Source: Rhodopseudomonas julia (GTDB lineage Bacteria; Pseudomonadota; Alphaproteobacteria; Rhizobiales; Afifellaceae). Taken from it: a DNA stretch of 64,000 nt. The notes under the pieces are model-generated. The model saw only the letters and a list, made by a program, of their open reading frames with translations. It had not been told where the DNA came from and did no database searches. The DNA lies in contig NZ_JAUSUK010000001.1 of assembly GCF_030813515.1 (NCBI RefSeq), positions 62,001 to 126,000 on the forward strand. Reading direction: 5' to 3'. Each line of letters opens with the position of its first letter. Positions within the stretch are counted from its first letter, which is position 1. The position numbers and the translations under genes are program-made. Positions 26,166 to 35,812 of the stretch are shown here, one piece after another.

Positions 26166-27487
26166 CAGAAGCCTCCTCCGGCGACCGCCTCGTATTCGGC
26201 GAGAGGCCGCAGCAGGGCGGACATGGCGGGCGCTGCGTCTTCGCAAGCATCGGCCACGATCCGCACGACCCGTCCGCGGGAGCCCGCAACACCTGCCAGA
26301 TGCGCCGGATCGACGATCCGCTCACGTCGGCCACGAGCTTCCGCATGCGCCGCGACCTCGCGCGCCCCATGGCGGATGCGAACCTGACCGGCGGCGACCA
26401 TCACCTCGACCGTCTCGCCGATCAGCCGCCAGGGGACCGAGTAGGCGTTGCCGTCGACCTCCACGGCGCAATCGTTGCGCACACGGCGCTGAAGCGCCCG
26501 GCAGGCGCGGAACGGCGGGCGATCGCCAAGCGGCTTCAGCGCAGCCCTCTCGTCGCGCTCGTAACGAAGCTGCGGCGCTTCGCCCGTCGTGCCGTGCATC
26601 CGCGCATTGGCGATCTTGCGTTCCCAGACGGCCAGATGCGCCTCGAATGCCTCCCAGCTCTCAAAGCCGCGGCCAGCCACCGCGTTCTTCTTCACATAGC
26701 CCACGCCCGATTCCGTCTTGCCCTTGGTGCGGGCGCGATACGGTGCACAGGCCTTCGGCCGGAAGCCCCAGTGACGGGCAAACGCCAGGAACCGGGCGTT
26801 GAAGACGACCATGCGCGTCGCCGCATCGTGGTCGACGACCAGCGCGCGGGCATTGTCCAGGAGCACTTCCTCCGGCACACCGCCGAACATCAGGAAGGCG
26901 CTCTCCAGCCCCTCAAACCAGCTCTCCTGCCTGGCGTGGCGGAACGCCCGCACATGGATCACCCGCGAGTAGCCGAGCGTGGCGACGAACAGAAACGCCT
27001 TCAAAGGGCGCCCGCCGATCTCCACGAACCGCTCCCCGAAGTCGATCTGCAGCTGCCTGCCCGACGCCGTCTCAAAGCGAACCGTCGCACGCGCTTCTGC
27101 CGCAAGCTCCTGCCGGTAAGGCTCAAGTGCCCGCTGCACCGTCCTCAGGCTCGCCACGATGCCGCGTTCTGAAGCCAGCTCCTGGCGCACCACATCGGCG
27201 TTGCCACGATGGCGCCGCAACCGCTCGCGCAGAAAGGCCTCCTGGCCATCGAGCAGCCTCGCCCGCACCGGCTTCTTGAAGGGCCGCCAGCCTCCGGCTG
27301 CCAGATAGCGCTTCACCGTGCCCCGGTTGACGCCCAGTTCCTTCGCGATCCGCTTCGAGCCCCAGCCCAGATCCTTGAGCTTCAGCATCGCCGCTACCGC
27401 CTCCGGCTCGACCATCACCTCCCTCCGCGGCTCCTTGAACCGCAGAGGCTGACCGCACAAACGCGCCTCTGAAACCTCTTGCCTCAT
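26165..27487 (-). CDS. istA: IS21-family transposase IstA
   Basis: A 440-residue DDE transposase. The N-terminal helix-turn-helix (WGSKRIAKELGVNRGTVKRYL, about residues 42-62) is followed by the RNase H-like catalytic core, with QIDFGE for the first acidic residue, DNARALV for the second and TKGKTESGVGYVKK for the glutamate. The C-terminal beta-rich region contains VDGNAYSVPW. The frame is complete, and it is co-transcribed with istB. Confidence 0.92.
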   Translation of the reverse strand: MRQEVSEARLCGQPLRFKEPRREVMVEPEAVAAMLKLKDLGWGSKRIAKELGVNRGTVKRYLAAGGWRPFKKPVRARLLDGQEAFLRERLRRHRGNADVVRQELASERGIVASLRTVQRALEPYRQELAAEARATVRFETASGRQLQIDFGERFVEIGGRPLKAFLFVATLGYSRVIHVRAFRHARQESWFEGLESAFLMFGGVPEEVLLDNARALVVDHDAATRMVVFNARFLAFARHWGFRPKACAPYRARTKGKTESGVGYVKKNAVAGRGFESWEAFEAHLAVWERKIANARMHGTTGEAPQLRYERDERAALKPLGDRPPFRACRALQRRVRNDCAVEVDGNAYSVPWRLIGETVEVMVAAGQVRIRHGAREVAAHAEARGRRERIVDPAHLAGVAGSRGRVVRIVADACEDAAPAMSALLRPLAEYEAVAGGGF

Positions 27488-27788
27488 TCAAAACCCCCTT
27501 TCTCGCCGATGGCGCCAGGGGGGTCCATTCTCAATGGCGCCAGGGGGTCAGTTTTCCATGTCGCCGGACAGGTAGGGCAGCTTTCATCAGACTGCCCCGA
27601 AGCTGCCAGTCTCCTTTCGGCCCATCGATACCGATAGGCGAATGGCTCGGCCGGGGTGGAAATGGGACTGGCGACTTTGAGAGGAAGATCATCAAAACCG
27701 GACCTTCGCCAGCCCCTTGCAATCGAAGAATCCGCCCATCGCTCCTGAGAGCCTTGCCAAAATCATCGGTCACGGTGAAGCATAGTTC

Positions 27789-28850
27789 ATGAGCGATATC
27801 ATACGAATCTCCGATCGACCTGTCCGCTTTCACCGCGCTACTTGTGATCCCGATTTCTCTGAGCGGCGCGTTATCGCGTCGTCACCTTGGGAGTTCGTTT
27901 CGCTATGGCTTCGCAAAAACGGTAATGCGCACGCCAAGGTTTACTGGGAGCAGGCGCGTCACTTCTTCGAGTCGGCGCGAGAGCTTCCTGTCCAGTCTGC
28001 ACCTCTGCCCCTCTACTACTCGTTTTTGAACGCAGTGAAGGCGCTACTCGAAACGAAAGAAGCCGCATACAACCCCTACCATGGCGTCGCCGGGTTTGAC
28101 ATGAGGGCTGGCGGTCGCGTTTTACTTGATAATGAAGGTATCAAGATCAGAGGAGCCGGGCTACTTCCATCACTGATCTCCTATTTCCAGGAAACGGAAA
28201 CTGACACTCGCTACTCGCTGTCTGAAGTGCTTTCCAACCTCGCGTTCATCCATAGAGCCTTTACAATAAGCTATCGTAGGAGGGAGCTTTTCCTTAGCAT
28301 TCATGAGCCGAGATACGTCAAGGCCGAGGCTGGACGAGCGCGTTTTCAGGCGACGCTGCCCGACGAGCATACGCACGGACAGACCATCAATACGATCCCT
28401 GCGGCATTTGCTGTGAGGCAGCTCGACGACGAGGAAGACGATGACGGATGGGGCGATCATGTAATCGAGAGCGTCGAAACGTTTGCTTGGTCAGGCGCTA
28501 GGCGTCCGACCGCTGCGGACCTTATAGCTCTGACCGATTTTCATCGGAACTTGCGTCGCGATGTTAACTATATCTCCGGCACGCAGCCCTTCTGGTATAT
28601 CAAGCGTAACCTTGCCGCCTACCGACGGATCGAACGAAATAATCTCGTCCTGATTTTGATGGCGATGCATCGCATGAGCGAGATCTCTCGCTACAAACCC
28701 ACTGAATTGAACAACTTGCTCAAGGGGCCTCGGAACTGGATCGTCTATGAATTTGTTCGAGGCGCACAAAATCAGTTCATTGATGAGATTGCAGCCGAAA
28801 TCACGGGCTACGAAATCTCTCCTGCTGGTGTGCGCCAATCTACGTTCTAA
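27789..28850 (+). CDS. YaaC-family protein
   Basis: A 353-residue protein with the YaaC hallmark near the N-terminus: a Trp/Tyr pair (KVYWEQARHFFESARE) followed by PLPLYYSFLNAVKALL. The remainder is a mixed region with WYIKRN and LILMAMHRMSEISRY. YaaC-like proteins are widespread and uncharacterised, and many lie in defence islands of Proteobacteria. The ATG at 27789 has no strong ribosome binding site. It is isolated, between the IS21-family element and the integrase, and its codon use is AT-richer than the host genes. Confidence 0.7.
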   Translation: MSDIIRISDRPVRFHRATCDPDFSERRVIASSPWEFVSLWLRKNGNAHAKVYWEQARHFFESARELPVQSAPLPLYYSFLNAVKALLETKEAAYNPYHGVAGFDMRAGGRVLLDNEGIKIRGAGLLPSLISYFQETETDTRYSLSEVLSNLAFIHRAFTISYRRRELFLSIHEPRYVKAEAGRARFQATLPDEHTHGQTINTIPAAFAVRQLDDEEDDDGWGDHVIESVETFAWSGARRPTAADLIALTDFHRNLRRDVNYISGTQPFWYIKRNLAAYRRIERNNLVLILMAMHRMSEISRYKPTELNNLLKGPRNWIVYEFVRGAQNQFIDEIAAEITGYEISPAGVRQSTF

Positions 28851-29068
28851 CCTGTTATGGTGAAGAAAGTTTGTTAGGGCTTCATCTTATTAGCTAACGG
28901 CGCAGAACGTATGGCTGCTTCCGATCGTCGAAGACTTGCTTTCGTATGTCGGAGTTGGGTCGTGACCGGAACGGCAGCTTTCCGCCTGCAACGTCTGGAA
29001 GCTGACGGTCGGTTATCGGCCCTTCACAGTCCTTAAGGCAAGCTCGCGGTGTCCATTCTGACCCCCCC

Positions 29069-29081
29069 GGAAATCATTTCC
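29069..29081 (+). repeat. GGAAATCATTTCC palindrome at the integrase stop codon
   Basis: The palindrome overlaps the last Lys codon and the TGA stop of the integrase on the minus strand. Confidence 0.6.
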
Positions 29082-30696
29082 GCCGCGCCTCCAGCTCCTC
29101 TTTCCTCCGCCTCAGATACGGCCCCAGATCAAGCCCCTCCGGCAGCGGGATGGCCGAAAGAACCGCGATCTCGTCCTCGCGCAGGTGCTTGGAGCCGTAG
29201 CGGTCGCCGACGCTCGTCGGCGCGTGGCCGGTCTGCCTGTCGATCGTACGCGGGTCGACATGGGCGATGCGCATCAGGTCCTTCGAGGTATGGCGCGAGG
29301 AATGGAACACGAGTTCGCGCGGGCGGTGGATGCCCGCCTTCTTCAGGCGGTAGTTGACGCGCTTGGAGGCTGTGCTCGGCGGGTCGGCGACGCCGCTGTG
29401 CAGCGCGGGGAAAAGCCACTGCCCCTCCTTCTTCCTGCGGGCATAGTCGAGAAAGCCGACCTCCTCGAACACCGCGTGCAGCGCAAAGATGCGGATGCTC
29501 GTCTCCGTCTTGATCGCCCGCCGCTTCTCCCTGCCATCCGGCAGGAGCAGCTTCTTCGTGAGGTCGGCAACCCAGAGCCCCTTCTTCAGTTCGTAAATGT
29601 CCTTGCCCTGCAGATAGATGAGCTCCGCAAGCCTGGCTCCCGTCAGCGTGCCGAGAAGCGGCAGCCAGCGATCGTCGGGGCGGCCCTCCGCTGCGGCGAG
29701 AGCGAACCAGCGATTGAGTTCCTCCACCGAGAACGCCTCCCGCTTCACCGAGACGGTCGCCTCCGCAGGCACGAAGATCCGGCCGCGCTCGAAGGGGTTG
29801 CGGCAATCGTGCCTGACGCAGAGCTCGCCGAAGGCGGTCCGGACGATGCCCACATAGTTGTCCTTGATCGTCTTGCGGCCGAAGCAGGGAAGCGGGTGGC
29901 GCCCCTCCTCCAGGAGCTGGCGATGCTTCTCGGCTGCCTCTTTCAGGCTCAGATCCTTGAAGAGGTCCTTCTTCATCCAGTTCGTCGGCAGGTTCGCCAG
30001 CATGTCGGCAAAGCCCTGGAGGTCGGAGAAGGCGTAGTCGTCGAGCGGCTTGTCGCCCGCATAGGCGATGAAGTCGGCGAGACGATTGCGGATGGAGCGC
30101 GCGAACTTGTCGTCGATGCCGCGCCTGCGCTTGGCGGCGACGTAGTCCTCGATGCATTCGCTCAAGGAAGGCGCCTTGCCGCCGCTCTTTGCGACCTTGG
30201 CCTCCTTCAGCAAGGCGGCGAGTTGCTCCAGCAGCCCGCCAGCGTCCGCGCCACCGGCTTCGCCTTCCTCGGCAAGTTCCGCGACCTTTTCCGTGGCGCT
30301 GCGCAGCACATGCGCGTCGCTGGCGCGCTCCTCTCTGTAGCGCTCCTCGATCGCACGAAGCTGCTCGGCGTGGAACCGCCGCTCCTCCGCCGCCAGGTCC
30401 ATCCATTGCCTGCGGTCTTCCGCGTGCGATTTCCGAACCTCTTCAAGGGTCGCCTTCAGCATCCCGATCAGTTCGTCGCGCGTTTCGTCGTCCTCGCTCA
30501 TTTCGCCGCCCCTCGCCTTCAAGGCGAGAAATGCGGATTCCGCCCTTCCAGCGAGTAAACGCGCCTGGCTTTGGGCCTCGCGTGTTGTCGCAGTGCCGAT
30601 CGGAATGCGGATGGGCGTGGGGCCGAGAACCGGCTCCAGATCACGCGGCACGCGAATCTGGAACCTCCAGACGGCGCCGCGGCGGGCGAGATGCAT
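29074..30696 (-). CDS. tyrosine-recombinase integrase of the island
   Basis: A 540-residue integrase with an N-terminal arm-binding segment (WRFQIRVPRDLEPVLG), a coiled-coil insert (about 70-160), a SAM-like core-binding domain and a C-terminal catalytic domain. The catalytic residues are visible as Arg in TGARLAEL, His-x-x-Arg in HSSRHTSKD, His in RQTGHA and the nucleophile Tyr in GDRYGSKH. The start codon lies about 80 bp from the tRNA-Ser gene, so it is the integrase of the island. A related 5' remnant sits beyond the left att site and a 3' fragment lies inside the island. It appears functional. Confidence 0.93.
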   Translation of the reverse strand: MHLARRGAVWRFQIRVPRDLEPVLGPTPIRIPIGTATTREAQSQARLLAGRAESAFLALKARGGEMSEDDETRDELIGMLKATLEEVRKSHAEDRRQWMDLAAEERRFHAEQLRAIEERYREERASDAHVLRSATEKVAELAEEGEAGGADAGGLLEQLAALLKEAKVAKSGGKAPSLSECIEDYVAAKRRRGIDDKFARSIRNRLADFIAYAGDKPLDDYAFSDLQGFADMLANLPTNWMKKDLFKDLSLKEAAEKHRQLLEEGRHPLPCFGRKTIKDNYVGIVRTAFGELCVRHDCRNPFERGRIFVPAEATVSVKREAFSVEELNRWFALAAAEGRPDDRWLPLLGTLTGARLAELIYLQGKDIYELKKGLWVADLTKKLLLPDGREKRRAIKTETSIRIFALHAVFEEVGFLDYARRKKEGQWLFPALHSGVADPPSTASKRVNYRLKKAGIHRPRELVFHSSRHTSKDLMRIAHVDPRTIDRQTGHAPTSVGDRYGSKHLREDEIAVLSAIPLPEGLDLGPYLRRRKEELEARRK

Positions 30697-30707
30697 CGTT
30701 CGCTCCT

Positions 30708-30725
30708 GGGTACATTGGTGGGTAC
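30708..30725 (-). repeat. two GGGTAC repeats with 12-bp phasing, inside the right end
   Basis: GGGTAC at 30708 and 30720, between the integrase start and the att core. They mirror the three copies at 1854-1883 and have the same 12-bp period. Confidence 0.55.
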
Positions 30726-30754
30726 CAAAAACCCGAATCCGCGAAATTCTGCAT

Positions 30755-30784
30755 TTTTATCAATGGCTTAGGGATGGCGGAGAG
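30755..30784 (+). repeat. right attachment site (att core copy, within tRNA-Ser 3' end)
   Basis: Identical over 30 bases to 1763-1792. Its right ten bases are the CCA and part of the acceptor stem of tRNA-Ser, so insertion regenerated the tRNA gene. Confidence 0.85.
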
Positions 30785-30866
30785 GAAGGGATTCGAACCC
30801 TCGAGACGGGATAAACCGTCTACTCCCTTAGCAGGGGAGCGCCTTCGACCACTCGGCCACCTCTCC
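30775..30866 (-). tRNA. tRNA-Ser(GCU)
   Basis: Read on the minus strand it starts GGAGAGGTGGCCGAGTGG, has the anticodon loop around CTGCTAA (anticodon GCT), a long variable arm (GTAGACGGTTTATCCCGTCTC), the T-loop GGTTCGAATCC, and the acceptor end CCTCTCCGCCA with encoded CCA. The long variable arm is diagnostic for a class II serine tRNA. It is the integration target of the island. Confidence 0.95.
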
Positions 30867-30993
30867 ACCTCCCGAAATGGCCGGTTTCGCGGCCCGCGTC
30901 AACCGGGTCTCTTGAGGGAAAAGCTCTTGGTTCTGTCTGCACCCGCATGATCGGACCCGCGCCGTCGTTGAGGAAGCCCGACCGACAGCGCGA

Positions 30994-31035
30994 GAATGCC
31001 CGTTCCAGCCGTGCTCGCGATCGGGCACGGCATTC
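30994..31035. other. long hairpin downstream of the GST gene
   Basis: GAATGCC (30994-31000) pairs with GGCATTC (31029-31035), and an inner GCCGTGC/GCACGGC stem is possible. It lies just past the 3' end of the minus-strand GST gene and may act in termination, though the T-run is on the plus strand. Confidence 0.3.
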
Positions 31036-31095
31036 TTTCAACGCCACGAAATCGATAGCGACGTTGCGAAGCAGCCTCCGCCAAGAAGGTTCGGT

Positions 31096-31797
31096 CTATC
31101 GCCGCGTGCGCTGACCGAAGAGCACCGCCTGCGCGTCCTTGTCGGTGGACAGATCCATTTGCTTGTCGAGCCCGACCACGAAGGCCTGCTCGAAGGCTGG
31201 ACGCGCGAGCAGCATCTGCCGCCAACGCGCGACATTGGGGAAATTCGCCAGATCGACGCCCTGCTTTTCCGGAGACCGCGCCCAGGGCAGGATCGCCATA
31301 TCGGCGATCGTGAGCTCTTCGCAGGCCACGAAGCTGCGATCCTCCAGCTGGCGGTCGAGGACGCCGTAAAGCCGGTCGGTCTCATCCTCGTAGCGCTTGA
31401 TCGCGTAAGGGACCTTCTCCGGCGCGTAATTGCGAAAATGATGGTTCTGCCCAAGCATTGGACCGAAGCCCGCCATCTGCCACATCAGCCAGCTTTCCAC
31501 CTCGACGCGCTTTGCTTCGTCCGTTGGATAGAAGCGGCCGAATTTGCGGCCGAGATACATGAGAATCGCGCCCGATTCGAACATCGAAATCGGCTCGCCG
31601 TCCGGCCCGTCGCGGTCGATCAGCGCCGGCATGCGGTTGTTGGGCGAAATCTTTAAAAAGTCCGGCTGAAACTGCTCGCCCTTGCCGATATCGACAAAGT
31701 TGACGCCGTAGGGGACGCCGACTTCCTCCAGAAACAGGGTCACCTTAAAGCCGTTCGGCGTCGGCCAGAAATAGAGCTGAAGCGCGGGCTCTGCCAT
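31096..31797 (-). CDS. glutathione S-transferase family protein
   Basis: A 233-residue protein with the N-terminal thioredoxin-like fold (LQLYFWPTPNGFKVTLFLEEVG) and the conserved cis-Pro loop and Ser in NNRMPALIDRDGPDGEPISMFESGAILMYLG. The helical C-terminal domain follows (ELTIADMAILPW). This is the YghU/YfcG-like subgroup that reduces disulfides or peroxides with glutathione. The start at 31797 has AAAGGAGTG upstream; the longer frame to 31890 is not needed. First host gene beyond the tRNA-Ser target. Confidence 0.88.
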   Translation of the reverse strand: MAEPALQLYFWPTPNGFKVTLFLEEVGVPYGVNFVDIGKGEQFQPDFLKISPNNRMPALIDRDGPDGEPISMFESGAILMYLGRKFGRFYPTDEAKRVEVESWLMWQMAGFGPMLGQNHHFRNYAPEKVPYAIKRYEDETDRLYGVLDRQLEDRSFVACEELTIADMAILPWARSPEKQGVDLANFPNVARWRQMLLARPAFEQAFVVGLDKQMDLSTDKDAQAVLFGQRTRR

Positions 31798-31905
31798 GAA
31801 ACACTCCTTTGCATTCGTGCCCATAGCTAGTCGCGACCAGACCCGTGGCAAGCGCGATCGCGATGGTCGCAAAGACCACCTGGCCGCCACCTTAAGGCTG
31901 CGGCA

Positions 31906-33201
31906 CTAAGGCTGCCGCGCCATCGCAGCGACGAAGAACCCATCGGTTGCCGTTGAGGCTGGGGTGAGAACGAGGCCTGCGGGCGTCGCCCAGCGCGGCT
32001 TGTCCGCCGCCGTCACCTTGTCCCAGGCGGGGGCAAGGTCGAGCGCCTGAAACTCCGGCTGCGCTTCGGTGAAGGCCGCAACACGCTCGCCGTTTTCAGC
32101 GGGGAACAGAGAACAGGTGACGTAGACGAGAAGCCCGCCGGGCCGCACGAAGCGGGAGGCTGCGTGAAGGATCTTCTCCTGCTCGTCGGCGCGCAGCTGA
32201 AGGGCGTCTTCTCTTATGCGCCATTTCGCATCCGGCCTGCGCCGCCATGTGCCGGAGCCGGAACAGGGCGCATCAACGAGGACGACGTCCATGCGCCCGT
32301 CAAGATCATCGAGCGCGCCCTCGCCCGGCTGACGCACCTGCACATTGCGCGCTCCCGCGCGTTTCAGCCGCTCAAAGATCGGCGCCAGGCGGTGGCGGTC
32401 GGCATCATGGGCATAGATCTGGCCGCGATTGGCGAGCGCCGCCGACAGAGCGAGGGTCTTACCGCCGCCGCCGGCACAGAAATCGAGGATCTGCCCGCCG
32501 CTGTCGTCGACACCTGAGGCTGCGAGAAGGGCCGCGAGCTGGCTCGCCTCGTCCTGGATCTCGATGCGGCCGCGCTGATAGGCTTCGTCGGCCTGAACGT
32601 TCGGATGGCGGCGTGCGCCCTCGCGCGGCGGCACACGCAGGCCGACGGGTGAGAGGCGCGTCTTCTCCACGTCGAAGCGCGCAAGCTGCGCTTCCACCTT
32701 GTCGCGCTCCGCCTTCAGCACGTTGACCCTGAGATCGAGCGGCGGTCGCCCGCCAAGCGCCATCGCCTCCTCGACCCAGGCGGTCCCGAAGACCCTTTCC
32801 AGCTCTTTTGCGGCAAAGTCCGGCACATCGGCGCGGACGGCCTCCGGCATGTTCTCCTCAGACGCCGCTTGAAGTCTCTCAAGCTCCGATTCCGTCAGCT
32901 TCTCAGGCGCATGTCGGTCTTCGCTAAAAAGTTGATTCAAACTTTCGACCGGCTCGGCCCAATGGAACACCACTGCCCCAAGCGCCAAAGCCCGCGGCGT
33001 CTCCTCCCCCATCCTCCAGGCGATGGAAGAACGCCGGCGAAGCGCGTCATAGACGAGATCGCCGATCGCCGCGCGGTCGCCGGAGCCCGCAAATCGATGC
33101 GACAGCCCCCAATCCTTGAGCGCCTCCGCCACCGGCCGGTGGCGCTCCTCCACATCCGTCAAGACCGCAATGGCCGCATCGATCCGCCCGGGAAGGCGCA
33201 T
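31906..33201 (-). CDS. rsmB: RsmB-family 16S rRNA (cytosine-5) methyltransferase
   Basis: A 431-residue protein. An NusB-like helical N-terminal domain (residues 1-130) precedes the SAM domain, with ILDFCAGGGGKTLALSA for cofactor binding. The two family cysteines are present: the release cysteine in VDAPCSGSGTW (C313) and the nucleophile in VYVTCSLFPAENG (C363). RsmB methylates cytosine 967 of 16S rRNA. The start has GAGGCAGAAG upstream. The gene begins only 17 bp after the poly-U tract of the guaB terminator, so it is either read through from guaB or has a promoter inside guaB or its terminator region. Confidence 0.92.
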   Translation of the reverse strand: MRLPGRIDAAIAVLTDVEERHRPVAEALKDWGLSHRFAGSGDRAAIGDLVYDALRRRSSIAWRMGEETPRALALGAVVFHWAEPVESLNQLFSEDRHAPEKLTESELERLQAASEENMPEAVRADVPDFAAKELERVFGTAWVEEAMALGGRPPLDLRVNVLKAERDKVEAQLARFDVEKTRLSPVGLRVPPREGARRHPNVQADEAYQRGRIEIQDEASQLAALLAASGVDDSGGQILDFCAGGGGKTLALSAALANRGQIYAHDADRHRLAPIFERLKRAGARNVQVRQPGEGALDDLDGRMDVVLVDAPCSGSGTWRRRPDAKWRIREDALQLRADEQEKILHAASRFVRPGGLLVYVTCSLFPAENGERVAAFTEAQPEFQALDLAPAWDKVTAADKPRWATPAGLVLTPASTATDGFFVAAMARQP

Positions 33202-33217
33202 GGCTTCTGCCTCTTTG

Positions 33218-33250
33218 AAAAAAGCGGCCGGGCGACAAGAACCGCCCGGC
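33218..33250 (-). terminator. rho-independent terminator of guaB
   Basis: On the minus strand an 8-bp stem GCCGGGCG/CGCCCGGC with an 8-base loop is followed by CGC and six T residues. It lies between guaB (ends 33302) and rsmB (starts 33201). Confidence 0.8.
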
Positions 33251-33301
33251 TCGATATCCGTCCTACGCTCTGCAGCGCTTCGGTAGCGCCCCTAAAGCCG
33301 C

Positions 33302-34861
<1,560 letters not shown>

Positions 34862-35049
34862 TCATTAACACGCAGGTGACGGCTTGCAAATGGCCTGGGG
34901 ACCGCTTTCCCCTTTTGCACGGCTGCCCTGCAGAGAGAAAGGGCCGATAGGGCGAACAGGCAGCCGACCCAAATGCGTGGTTCCGATTGCAACCGTTGCG
35001 CGGGAGAGGAGAGCGATCCGCAAAGGCGCACCGCTCTTCGCACTCTCAC

Positions 35050-35670
35050 TCAGGGCTTTACGAAGGCGGCGTTGATTTCGAGCTGCACGTCGTCCGACAC
35101 GGCAGGCGCATATGCGCCGAGGCCGAAGTCGCTTCTCTTGATCGTGGTTGAGCCATAAAATCCGAAATTCAGGCTATCAGTCATCGGGTTGGTGCCCGCG
35201 CCCACGAGCACTGCGTCGATCGTCACCGGCTTGGTCTGATCCTTGATCGTCAGATCGCCGACAATCGTGGCCTTATTCCCCTCAGCCACCGTGACGGATG
35301 TCGAAACGAAGCGAGCTGCGGGATATTGCGCGGCGTTGAAGAACTCGGCCGACTGAAGGTGCTCACCGAACTCCGGCAAGGTCACGCGCACCGCATCGAT
35401 CGGAAACGTCACCTCCACCTTCGCGCCCGAGGGATTCTTGGGGTCGATGGTGATCGATCCTTCCGAAGCGCCGAACAGACCTTCCAGCATCGAGAAGCCG
35501 AGATGGTTTACCGTCCAGGTGACCTGGGTATGGTCTGGATCGACCTGATACGTGCCGGCCTCGATACGGGCGGGTTCCGCCTGCCCTGGCTGCTCTGTGG
35601 CGGTCGGAACCGGTTGAGCGAGGGCGGTGCCAGCGGCGAGAGCGATCGCAGCAGCAAGGATGACGCGCAT
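35050..35670 (-). CDS. YceI-family periplasmic lipid-binding protein
   Basis: A 206-residue protein with a signal peptide (MRVILAAAIALAAGTALAQ) and the YceI lipocalin-like barrel: YQVDPDHTQVTWTVNHLGFS, then PKNPSGAKVEVTFPIDAVRV and FVSTSVTV...GDLTIKDQTKPVTID. YceI proteins bind isoprenoid or amphiphilic ligands in the periplasm. The start has an AAGAAGG ribosome binding site. It appears to be a single-gene unit; no regulator is next to it. Confidence 0.92.
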   Translation of the reverse strand: MRVILAAAIALAAGTALAQPVPTATEQPGQAEPARIEAGTYQVDPDHTQVTWTVNHLGFSMLEGLFGASEGSITIDPKNPSGAKVEVTFPIDAVRVTLPEFGEHLQSAEFFNAAQYPAARFVSTSVTVAEGNKATIVGDLTIKDQTKPVTIDAVLVGAGTNPMTDSLNFGFYGSTTIKRSDFGLGAYAPAVSDDVQLEINAAFVKP

Positions 35671-35812
35671 GGAATGCCTTCTTCAAAGTTGAAAGGGGGG
35701 AGGCCTCGGGCCGGCTTTGAATATGGCACGCCCGGCGCCTGCCCGAAAGCTCTGCGGCCACCGTCGCGTCGGTCCATTGGGCCCGTCACGACCCAGCGCG
35801 GGCTTCCGATCG

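Larger units (their letters stand above)
25315..27550 (-). mobile_element. IS21-family insertion sequence
   Basis: About 2.2 kb with istA and istB in overlapping frames. Terminal repeats show the multiple-copy style of this family. The left end has TGACCCC at 25315 and CTGACCCCCTGGC at 25338-25350. The right end, read inward, has CTGACCCCCTGGC at the tip and a second ACCCCCCTGGC about 20 bp inside. No target duplication was identified by eye. The element lies between the XRE operon and the yaaC-like gene. Confidence 0.85.
1763..30784. mobile_element. 29-kb genomic island in tRNA-Ser(GCU)
   Basis: The boundaries are a perfect 30-bp direct repeat (1763-1792 and 30755-30784) that overlaps the CCA end and acceptor stem of tRNA-Ser. 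The intact integrase lies directly inside the tRNA end, pointing away from it, the standard layout of tRNA-targeted islands. Cargo is dominated by defence genes: BREX, a GIY-YIG/AAA+ cluster, an XRE-peptidase pair and a restriction-gene fragment. It also carries an IS21-family element and a second integrase fragment. No phage structural, conjugation or replication genes were recognised, so the island is either mobilised in trans or no longer mobile. Confidence 0.85.

Noticed and set aside
25315-27550. Target-site duplication of the IS21-family element
   Set aside because: Flanking bases on the two sides do not match by eye, so no duplication is reported; the original insertion may have been followed by rearrangement.
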